This document shows, one piece after another, positions 6,178 to 12,975 of a stretch of DNA of 17,219 nt. The notes below the pieces were generated by a model. That model was not told the origin of the DNA. It made no database searches and saw nothing but the letters and a program-made list of their open reading frames with translations. Both the position numbers and the translations under genes were made by a program. The stretch is from an uncultured Eubacteriales bacterium. Lineage in GTDB: Bacteria; Bacillota_A; Clostridia; Christensenellales; Aristaeellaceae. The stretch is taken from the NCBI GenBank assembly GCA_902766515.1, contig CACXEB010000433.1, positions 1 to 17,219 on the forward strand, read 5' to 3'. Every line of letters begins with the position of its first letter. Position 1 is the first letter of the stretch.

Positions 6178-7958
6178 GCGTTTTCCTGCCTTTCATAACG
6201 GGTCAGCCAGACGGTCAGCACGGCGATATCCGCCGGTGACACGCCCGGTATGCGGGAAGCCTGGCCCAGGGTGGCCGGCCTCTGCCGGGCAAGCTTCTGG
6301 CGCGCCTCAATGCGCAGTCCGGTGATGCCTTCATAGGGGAGATCGGGCGGCAGCGTCTTTTTTTCCATCACCCTGGCCTGCTCGATCCGGGCCTGTTCCT
6401 TGCGCAGGTAGCCTTCGAATTTGATCTGCAGCTCCGCCTCTTCAATGGCCGCGGGCAGGTATACGCCCCATGCCTCCGGCACGGCCAGGTGGGATTCCGG
6501 CTTGCGCAGCTCCGCGTCCATCCTGGCTTCGCGGATCCGCTCCGTCAGCGCCGCGATCTCAGCCGCCTTCCGCTCCGTCCTGCGCATGCGCTCGTCATCC
6601 GCGAGCCCCAGCCGGTGGGACAGCTCCGTCAGCCGCAGGTCCGCGTTGTCCTGGCGCAGGTACAGGCGGTATTCGGCGCGGCTGGTCATCATCCGATAGG
6701 GTTCGTCCGTGCCCTTGGTGGTCAGGTCATCCGTCATGACGCCAATGTACGCCTGGTCGCGTCCGAGAACCAGCGGCGGCTGGTTCTTTACATACAGCGC
6801 GGCGTTGATGCCGGCGACCAGGCCCTGGGCCGCCGCTTCTTCGTATCCAGAAGTGCCGTTGACCTGGCCTGCAGTATACAAACCGCCGATATGCCGGACG
6901 CCCAGCGCGGCCGTCAGGGCCGTCGGGTCGATGCAGTCGTATTCGATGGCGTAGGCGAGCCGGACCAGGTTGGCGCGGTGAAGGCCCCTGATCGACCGGT
7001 ACATTTCAATCTGGACATGGCGGGGGAGTCCGCTCGACATGCCCTGGATATACCATTCCGGATAATCGATGCCTTCCGGCTCGATAAACAGCTGGTGCCG
7101 GTCCTTGTCCGCGAACCGGATGACCTTGTCCTCGATGGAGGGACAGTAACGGGCACCGGTCGAGTGCAGCTTGCCCGAATACATCGGCGCCAGGTGGATA
7201 TTCTTCCGGATGATGTCATGCGTCTTTTCATTCGTCCAGGTCAGGTAACAGCAGGCGCGGTTCAGCAGCGGCCGATCCGTCATGAAGGAAAAAGGCGTGA
7301 CCGGGTCGTCGCCAGGCTGGACATCCATTTCATCAAAATCAATGCTCCGGGCGTCCACGCGCGCCGGCGTGCCGGTCTTGAAGCGCCGGATCTCCAGGCC
7401 CAGCGCCATCAGGGATGACGAAAGTCCGTTGGCGGGCAGCAGTCCCTGCGGGCCCTGGTCCCACATCTGGTCTCCGATGATGATCTTGCTTTTGAGGTAT
7501 ACGCCCGTGCAGACGACGGCGCTCGGGCAGCTGATCGTATTGCCGTCATGGGTCCGTACGCCCGTGACATGCCCGTTTTCCGTGAGGATCTCCGTCGCTT
7601 CCGCCTGGACAATTGTCAGCCGGTCCTGCGAAAACAGCGCGCGCAGCATGCGCAGATGGTAGGCGCGTTTATCTTCCTGGGCGCGCAGGGAACGGACCGC
7701 AGGCCCCTTGCCCGTGTTCAGCATGCGCCCCTGGATCAGCGCGTCATCCGCCGCCAGGCCCATTTCGCCGCCCAGCGCGTCAATTTCCCGCACCAGGTGC
7801 CCCTTGCCGGTCCCCCCGATCGACGGATTGCAGGGCATCAGCGCGACCGATTCGATATTCATGGTCAGCAGTACAGTATCCAGACCCATTCTTGCGGCAG
7901 CCAAAGCGGCTTCGCAGCCCGCGTGTCCGGCGCCGATGACCACAACCTGTGCTTCCAT
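6174..7958 (-). CDS. mnmG: tRNA uridine-5-carboxymethylaminomethyl(34) synthesis enzyme MnmG
   Basis: A 594-residue FAD- and folate-dependent subunit that, with MnmE, installs the cmnm5 group on wobble uridine 34 of certain tRNAs. The FAD dinucleotide fold GAGHAGCEAA lies at residues 9-18, the conserved PCNPSIGGTGKGHLV follows with the family Cys at 43, and the second conserved Cys is at 272 in RYCPSIEDK. The C-terminal helical tRNA-binding domain ends with GLRIEARQKLARQRP and IPGVSPADIAVL, as in the family. I use the ATG at 7958 because AGAGGG at 7970-7965 sits six bases upstream; the ATG at 7964 is too close to that site. mnmE and rsmG, the usual partners, are not adjacent; mazG follows instead. 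Confidence 0.97.
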   Translation of the reverse strand: MEAQVVVIGAGHAGCEAALAAARMGLDTVLLTMNIESVALMPCNPSIGGTGKGHLVREIDALGGEMGLAADDALIQGRMLNTGKGPAVRSLRAQEDKRAYHLRMLRALFSQDRLTIVQAEATEILTENGHVTGVRTHDGNTISCPSAVVCTGVYLKSKIIIGDQMWDQGPQGLLPANGLSSSLMALGLEIRRFKTGTPARVDARSIDFDEMDVQPGDDPVTPFSFMTDRPLLNRACCYLTWTNEKTHDIIRKNIHLAPMYSGKLHSTGARYCPSIEDKVIRFADKDRHQLFIEPEGIDYPEWYIQGMSSGLPRHVQIEMYRSIRGLHRANLVRLAYAIEYDCIDPTALTAALGVRHIGGLYTAGQVNGTSGYEEAAAQGLVAGINAALYVKNQPPLVLGRDQAYIGVMTDDLTTKGTDEPYRMMTSRAEYRLYLRQDNADLRLTELSHRLGLADDERMRRTERKAAEIAALTERIREARMDAELRKPESHLAVPEAWGVYLPAAIEEAELQIKFEGYLRKEQARIEQARVMEKKTLPPDLPYEGITGLRIEARQKLARQRPATLGQASRIPGVSPADIAVLTVWLTRYERQENA

Positions 7959-8053
7959 GTCCATCCCTCTGGTTCATTCGTTTCCGGCAGAAGGCCCGCC
8001 ACTCAGCATTCCAGGGCGTTCCGCCGTTTTATCTGCGTTCCGCAGACCCGTAC

Positions 8054-8082
8054 ATCATACCCAAAACAGGGGAAACTTGCAA
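8054..8082 (-). promoter_or_regulatory. Promoter of mnmG-mazG
   Basis: On the minus strand TTGCAA (8082-8077) and TATGAT (8059-8054) are separated by 17 bases. The leader to mnmG would be roughly 90 bases. The -10 and spacing are good and the -35 is fair. Confidence 0.65.
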
Positions 8083-8098
8083 GCGGGTAATCCAAAAA

Positions 8099-8125
8099 CC
8101 CAATTGAAAACGAGGCAGAATTGGG
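8099..8125. repeat. Inverted repeat between two divergent promoters
   Basis: CCCAATT at 8099-8105 is repeated in inverse as AATTGGG at 8119-8125, with 13 bases between. It lies upstream of both the leftward mnmG promoter (-35 at 8082-8077) and the rightward promoter (-35 at 8154), a place where a shared regulator could bind. Function is inference; a seven-base arm can also arise by chance. Confidence 0.3.
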
Positions 8126-8153
8126 ATCAATTTGGTCAAGATTGCGACCATGC

Positions 8154-8182
8154 TTGCGAAATTGCCTGAAGCATTGTATAAT
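8154..8182 (+). promoter_or_regulatory. Promoter of the anchored protein-murI unit
   Basis: TTGCGA at 8154-8159 and a perfect TATAAT at 8177-8182 are separated by 17 bases. The start codon follows 38 bases after the -10 box. Confidence 0.75.
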
Positions 8183-8220
8183 CTGTTCATTGAACAAGGT
8201 TGCGGCAAGGAGGCGGCGTC

Positions 8221-8910
8221 ATGCAGTCGGTCAGGACTTATCGGCAAGCGAGGATGAGAAACCATTTTTCCTATGATTTATGGAAATATCTGCTGATCGT
8301 CGCCGTTTGCTGGATGGGCTGGGAACTGGTCTATACCCAGACCACCTACCGGTCGCCGCAGGACAAGCGGATCGACGTCTATATCATGAGTGCGACAGCC
8401 TCGGATGAGCTGGTCGAGGCCTTCCTGAAGCCCCTGTGGGAAGAAACCGTGCCGGAAATGGAGCTGGTGGAAGGCGTCTCGATGATTCCGGGCTCCGCCG
8501 ATGACTTTTATACGGGCCAGGTGCTGATGACCAGGCTCGCGGCGGGGGACGGGGACATCTTTTTCCTGCCGCAGGACATTTTCAAGCAGTACGCACTGAA
8601 CGGCGCGTTCCTTGCGCTGGACGATTACGTCGAATCCGGGGCCATCCGGCTGGATGACCTGGACGTGAAGAGCGCGCGCCTGACGATCATCGATGACGAT
8701 ACGGGCATCGCGTCCACCCGGCTCTACGGCATCCCGACCGATACGCTGTACGGATATATGGACGGCATGCAGTTTGACAACCGCAACGCTGTCATGGCCA
8801 TCGCCGTCAACAACCAGAACGAAGCCAATGTCATCCCGTTTTTCAACGCGCTGATCCAGGCCGGCCGCGCCGACAAACCGGAATGGCTGAAAGAGGCGGA
8901 ACAGCAGTGA
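8221..8910 (+). CDS. Membrane-anchored protein of unknown function resembling a solute-binding protein
   Basis: A 229-residue protein with one N-terminal membrane segment (about residues 22-39, after a basic RQARMRNHF stretch), giving a signal-anchor with the rest outside. The external part has a short substrate-binding-protein-like pattern: an opening strand IDVYIMSA, then AAGDGDIFFLPQDIFKQYA (108-125) and a following LALDDYV, as seen where extracellular solute-binding proteins place the mobile lobe. It is about half the size of a full solute-binding protein and has no lipobox, and no ABC transporter genes adjoin it. The ATG at 8221 is chosen because AAGGAGG at 8207-8213 lies seven bases upstream; an in-frame TTG at 8200 lies before this site. 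Its stop overlaps the murI start. The function is not known. Confidence 0.82.
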   Translation: MQSVRTYRQARMRNHFSYDLWKYLLIVAVCWMGWELVYTQTTYRSPQDKRIDVYIMSATASDELVEAFLKPLWEETVPEMELVEGVSMIPGSADDFYTGQVLMTRLAAGDGDIFFLPQDIFKQYALNGAFLALDDYVESGAIRLDDLDVKSARLTIIDDDTGIASTRLYGIPTDTLYGYMDGMQFDNRNAVMAIAVNNQNEANVIPFFNALIQAGRADKPEWLKEAEQQ

Positions 8911-9680
8911 GCGATCTTGCGGCACAGCCGATCGGTGTATTTGACAGCGGGGTAGGAGGGCTCAGCGTACTGGGCGAAGCCGTCCGCCAGCTGCCCCACG
9001 AGCGTTTCATCTATTATGGCGACACGGCCAACGCGCCCTATGGCACGAAGCCCCGCGGGCAGGTGCTTTCCCTGGCGGAAAACGTCGCCAGGCACCTGCT
9101 TTCTTTGCATGTCAAGGCCATCGTTATCGCCTGCAATACCGCGACGGCGGAAGCGGCCGCGGCGCTCCGCGAACGGTATGACCTTCCGATCATCGGCATG
9201 GAACCGGCGCTGAAGCCCGCGGCGCTCCTGGACCGGCCGGGCCGCCGGCTGGTGATGGCTACGCCCGGCACCCTGCACAGCGAGAAATACGCACGGCTGT
9301 ACGCGCAGTACGGCCAGGACGCGGTGTCCCTGCCCTGCGCGGGGCTGATGGAATTTGTGGAAAGCGGCGACCGGGGGTCTCCGGCGCTCCGCAGCTATCT
9401 TGAGGAGCTGTTCGCGCCCTACAGAAGCGAGCTGATCGCGGCTGTGGTGCTCGGCTGCACCCACTATTCCTTCATCCGCTCCTTCATCGGCACGCTGCTG
9501 CCGGCCGGGACGCCCATCCTGGACGGCAACGCCGGTACGGTGCGCCAGCTGCGCCGCCGGCTGGAAGCGCTTGACGCGCTTCGGACCGAAGGCGACGGCC
9601 AGGTGACGCTTGAATCGAGCGGCAACGATGAAGCCCTCAGCCTCATGCAGCAGATGTTCGAGGAAGCAAAACACCTGTAA
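8907..9680 (+). CDS. murI: Glutamate racemase
   Basis: A 257-residue cytosolic enzyme that interconverts L- and D-glutamate, supplying D-Glu for peptidoglycan. The two catalytic cysteines are visible: C76 in AIVIACNTAT and C184 in VVLGCTHYSFI. The N-terminal IGVFDSGVGGLSV and IYYGDTANAPYG motifs are also diagnostic, and the length is typical. I prefer the GTG at 8907, whose bases overlap the TGA of the preceding gene (GTGA), with GAGGCGGA just upstream. An in-frame ATG at 8883 would add eight residues (MAERGGTA) before the conserved region and is less likely. The four-base overlap implies coupled translation with the anchored protein. Confidence 0.96.
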   Translation: MSDLAAQPIGVFDSGVGGLSVLGEAVRQLPHERFIYYGDTANAPYGTKPRGQVLSLAENVARHLLSLHVKAIVIACNTATAEAAAALRERYDLPIIGMEPALKPAALLDRPGRRLVMATPGTLHSEKYARLYAQYGQDAVSLPCAGLMEFVESGDRGSPALRSYLEELFAPYRSELIAAVVLGCTHYSFIRSFIGTLLPAGTPILDGNAGTVRQLRRRLEALDALRTEGDGQVTLESSGNDEALSLMQQMFEEAKHL

Positions 9681-9681
9681 C

Positions 9682-9699
9682 AGACCGGGGTCTTTATTT
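9682..9699 (+). terminator. Weak possible terminator after murI
   Basis: AGAC at 9682-9685 pairs with GTCT at 9690-9693 around a CGGG loop, followed by TTATTT. The stem is short, so termination would be inefficient. It sits between the convergent ends of murI and rarA. Confidence 0.35.
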
Positions 9700-9737
9700 C
9701 CGCATTTGAGAATACGGTATGTCCAAGCCGGCGGCGA

Positions 9738-11081
9738 TCATGCTGTCGGTTCTTTTTTCTGTTTCGCGCGCTCCTGGGCTTTCCAGGTACGGATGGCTTC
9801 CAGGCGCTCGCGGTAGCGGGGCTCCAGCCCCTGATCGGTCGGATGGTAGTATGTTTTATCCTTCAGGCTTTCCGGCAGGCAGACCATCGCGGTCATCTTT
9901 TCCTGGTAATCGTGCGCGTACTGGTATCCCTTGCCGTAATTCAGCTCTTTCATCAGCCGGGTGGGGGCGTTGCGGATCTGGAGCGGCACCGGCTCGTCCA
10001 GCATGCGCAGCGCGTCCTCCTTGGCACTCAGGTACGCCGTTTCCATCGCGTTGGATTTCGGCGCCAGCGACAGGTAGACGACGATCTCCGTCAGGTGTAC
10101 GGTGCATTCCGGCATACCGATAAAATGGCAGGCCTGGTAGGCCGCTACCGCCAGCTCCATGGCACGGGGGTCTGCCAGCCCCACATCCTCCGCTGAAAAG
10201 CGGACGATCCTGCGGGCTACGTACAGCGGATCCTCGCCGGCCTCCAGCATGCGGCTCAGCCAGTAGACCGCCGCGTCGGGGTCGGAATTGCGCATGGATT
10301 TATGCAGGGCTGAGATCAGGTTATAGTGTTCTTCTCCCTTCTTGTCGTACAGCAGCGATTTTTTGCTGGTGCACTGCTCGATCGTTTCCCGGGTCACATG
10401 CACCGTCTGCCCATCCAGGTCGCCGTTCAGTACCGCCATTTCCAGGGTGGAAAGCGCCATGCGCGCGTCCCCGTTGGCGAATGAGGCGATCATATCGATC
10501 AGGTCATCCGGCATGTCCACCTGCTGCGTGCCAAAGCCCCGTTCATCCTTCAGCGCCCGATGCAGCAGCACGGAGATGTCGTCCGCGCTCAGCGCGTTCA
10601 GGACGAACACCTTACAGCGGGACAGGAGCGCGCTGTTGACCTCGAAGGAGGGATTCTCCGTCGTCGCGCCGATCAGGATGATGCTGCCGCGCTCCACATA
10701 GGGCAAAAACGCGTCCTGCTGCGCTTTGTTGAAGCGGTGGATCTCATCCACAAACAGGATGGTCCGCTCCCCGAAACGCCGCGCCGTCTCCGCTTCTTCC
10801 ATGACGGCCCGGATCTCCTTGATGCCGCTTGTGACCGCCGAGAAATCCGTGAAACGGCACTTGGTATGTCCGGCGATGATGCGGGCAAGCGTCGTTTTCC
10901 CGACGCCGGGCGGGCCCCAGAAGATCATGGAAGAAACAGCGTCCGATTCGATCAGGCGCCTCAGGATTTTTCCCTCGCCCAGCAGGTGGGTCTGCCCGAT
11001 ATACTCGCTCAGGTCGCGCGGCCGCAGCCGGGCGGCCAGTGGCTGGATCATCGGATTGTCGAACAAGGTTGGCTGCTGCAT
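9738..11081 (-). CDS. rarA: Replication-associated recombination protein RarA (MgsA)
   Basis: A 447-residue AAA+ ATPase related to clamp-loader subunits, acting at stalled replication forks together with SSB. Residues 17-35 carry the family opening LAARLRPRDLSEYIGQTHL. Walker A is GPPGVGKT at 56-63, Walker B ILFVDEIHRFN at 108-118, sensor 1 GATTENPSF at 138-146. The C-terminal part contains the RarA-type helical tetramerisation region with YQACHFIGMPE and NYGKGYQYAHDY. Length is typical. The ATG at 11081 has GGAGGGAG upstream. It is a single gene with its own promoter, convergent with murI and divergent from pgcA. Confidence 0.97.
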   Translation of the reverse strand: MQQPTLFDNPMIQPLAARLRPRDLSEYIGQTHLLGEGKILRRLIESDAVSSMIFWGPPGVGKTTLARIIAGHTKCRFTDFSAVTSGIKEIRAVMEEAETARRFGERTILFVDEIHRFNKAQQDAFLPYVERGSIILIGATTENPSFEVNSALLSRCKVFVLNALSADDISVLLHRALKDERGFGTQQVDMPDDLIDMIASFANGDARMALSTLEMAVLNGDLDGQTVHVTRETIEQCTSKKSLLYDKKGEEHYNLISALHKSMRNSDPDAAVYWLSRMLEAGEDPLYVARRIVRFSAEDVGLADPRAMELAVAAYQACHFIGMPECTVHLTEIVVYLSLAPKSNAMETAYLSAKEDALRMLDEPVPLQIRNAPTRLMKELNYGKGYQYAHDYQEKMTAMVCLPESLKDKTYYHPTDQGLEPRYRERLEAIRTWKAQERAKQKKEPTA

Positions 11082-11113
11082 GGTCTCCCTCCGGCTCTGT
11101 AAGTAGGAAAACC

Positions 11114-11142
11114 AGTTTAATCTCTGCCGCGCGTAAAGTCAA
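11114..11142 (-). promoter_or_regulatory. Promoter of rarA
   Basis: On the minus strand TTGACT (11142-11137) and TAAACT (11119-11114) are separated by 17 bases. The start codon lies about 32 bases after the -10 element. Confidence 0.68.
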
Positions 11143-11158
11143 GGTCCTAAAATTCCGC

Positions 11159-11187
11159 TTGTCTTTTGGCCAAAAAATGCATATAAT
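11159..11187 (+). promoter_or_regulatory. Promoter of the pgcA-phosphatase unit
   Basis: TTGTCT at 11159-11164 and a perfect TATAAT at 11182-11187 are 17 bases apart. The leader to the pgcA ATG is about 35 bases. It is arranged back to back with the rarA promoter, their -35 boxes only 16 bases apart. Confidence 0.78.
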
Positions 11188-11228
11188 CTTATTATCAAAT
11201 CCCTCATGGACAGAAAGGAGTTTTTCAC

Positions 11229-12947
11229 ATGGGTTATCGGGATGAATATCAAAAATGGCTGCTTATGTTCAAGGACGACCAGGACACGATCAGCGAGCTG
11301 GAAAGCATCGCCGGCGATGAAAAAGAAATCGAGGACCGTTTCTATACGGAGCTTTCCTTCGGGACGGCCGGTATGCGCGGCGTCATCGGCATGGGCATGA
11401 ACCGCATGAACGTATACAACGTCCGCCGTGCCACCAAGGGACTGGCGCTGTACCTGAAATCCGAAGGGATCGCCGACCGGGGCGTCGCAATCGCTTATGA
11501 CAGCCGCAGGATGAGTGATGTGTTCGCCAAGGACGCGGCGCTGACCCTGGCTGCCAACGGCGTGCACGCCTACCTGTTTGACGCGCTCCGCCCGGTTCCT
11601 GTGCTCTCCTACGCTGTCCGGCACCTGAACGCCGCGGCCGGCATCGTCATCACCGCCAGCCACAACCCGCCCCAGTACAACGGCTACAAGGTCTACGCCG
11701 AAGACGGCGCCCAGCTGGGCCCCGAAGCGGCCGCCGCGGTCACCGGCTATATCCGGTCGATCAATTACCCGGAATGCCTCCCCATGGACGAGCAGGAAGC
11801 GCTGGAGAAGAAGCTGCTGACCATCATCGGCAACGCGGAAGTGGATGATGATTACATCGCCATGATCAAGCGCCTCTCGCTCCGCCCCGATCTGCTGAAG
11901 GAGCAGGGCGGCAACCTCCGCATCGTCTATACGCCCCTGCATGGCTCCGGCAACGTACCGGTCCGGCGCATGCTGCGCGAGCTGGGCGTCTCCCACGTCA
12001 CCGTCGTCAAGGAGCAGGAGCTGCCGGACGGCAATTTCCCGACGGTCACAGCGCCGAACCCGGAAGATCCCGCCGCTTTCAAGCTGGCGATCCCGCTGGC
12101 CGATGAAGTCGGCGCGACCGTGGTCTTTGGCACCGACCCCGACTGCGACCGCATGGGCGTCGCCGTGCGCGATCAGCAGGGCGTCTTCCATACGCTGACG
12201 GGCAACCAGATCGGCTGCCTGCTGCTGAGCCATGTGCTTGAAAGCCGCAAGCTGAACGGCACGCTGCCCGCAAACGGCGCTGCGGTCAAGTCCATCGTTT
12301 CCACGGAGATGGCCCGCGCGATCGCGAAGGATTACGGCGTCACCTTCTTTGACGTGCTGACCGGCTTCAAGTTTATCGGCGAAAAGATCCAGCAGTTCAG
12401 CGAAAGCGGCGAATATACCTTCCTGTTCGGCTTTGAGGAAAGCTTCGGCTACCTGTCCGGCACCTCCGTGCGCGACAAGGACGGCGTCAACGCTTCCCTG
12501 CTGCTGACGGAAGCTGCCTGCGTGGCCATGGCCGAGAATACGACGCTGTACGACAAGCTCCAGGCGCTGTATCAGAAATACGGCTATTACACCGAGAAGG
12601 TCATCTCCGTCACGCTGCCCGGCAAGGACGGCGTCGCCAAGATGAAGACGATCATGGAAAGCCTCCGCACCGATTCGCCCACCGAACTGGCCGGGCTCAA
12701 GGTGCTGGCGGTGCGCGATTACCTGAAGGGACAGCGTGTGACTTCGGACGGCCAGGCTGGCGCGCTGGATACGCCGCCCTCCGACGTGCTCTATTTCGAG
12801 CTGGAGGACAACAACTGGATCTGCATCCGTCCCAGCGGTACGGAACCGAAGATCAAGCTGTACGTCAACACGCGCGCTTCGACCGAGGAAGCTTCCGCCG
12901 CCCTCAACCAGAAGCTCGCCGAGGACGCGAAGGCGCTGCTGAGCTGA
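11229..12947 (+). CDS. pgcA: Alpha-D-phosphohexomutase (phosphoglucomutase/phosphomannomutase)
   Basis: A 572-residue cytosolic enzyme that interconverts hexose 1- and 6-phosphates through a phosphoserine, feeding UDP-glucose or GDP-mannose synthesis for wall and lipid glycans. The catalytic serine is S144 in TASHNPPQYNGYK. The magnesium loop is TDPDCDR at 302-308. GFEES at 401-405 is the sugar-binding motif and RPSGTEPKIKLY at 534-545 binds the substrate phosphate. ELSFGTAGMRG at 41-51 is the conserved N-terminal signature. Length matches the PgcA/YhxB group rather than the shorter GlmM. AAAGGAG at 11214-11220 lies eight bases before the ATG. The phosphatase gene begins 28 bases after its stop with no terminator between. 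Sugar specificity is not decided by these motifs. Confidence 0.94.
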   Translation: MGYRDEYQKWLLMFKDDQDTISELESIAGDEKEIEDRFYTELSFGTAGMRGVIGMGMNRMNVYNVRRATKGLALYLKSEGIADRGVAIAYDSRRMSDVFAKDAALTLAANGVHAYLFDALRPVPVLSYAVRHLNAAAGIVITASHNPPQYNGYKVYAEDGAQLGPEAAAAVTGYIRSINYPECLPMDEQEALEKKLLTIIGNAEVDDDYIAMIKRLSLRPDLLKEQGGNLRIVYTPLHGSGNVPVRRMLRELGVSHVTVVKEQELPDGNFPTVTAPNPEDPAAFKLAIPLADEVGATVVFGTDPDCDRMGVAVRDQQGVFHTLTGNQIGCLLLSHVLESRKLNGTLPANGAAVKSIVSTEMARAIAKDYGVTFFDVLTGFKFIGEKIQQFSESGEYTFLFGFEESFGYLSGTSVRDKDGVNASLLLTEAACVAMAENTTLYDKLQALYQKYGYYTEKVISVTLPGKDGVAKMKTIMESLRTDSPTELAGLKVLAVRDYLKGQRVTSDGQAGALDTPPSDVLYFELEDNNWICIRPSGTEPKIKLYVNTRASTEEASAALNQKLAEDAKALLS

Positions 12948-12975
12948 GCATAACACTTGCAGGAGTCAGGTTGCT

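Noticed and set aside
8724..9674. A 316-codon minus-strand frame opposite murI
   Set aside because: It is explained as the antisense of murI; no ribosome binding site or domain supports it.
11139..12956. A 605-codon open frame on the minus strand opposite pgcA
   Set aside because: It is a mirror frame of an intact phosphohexomutase, rich in His/Gly/Arg with no recognisable domain, and it overlaps both mapped promoters.
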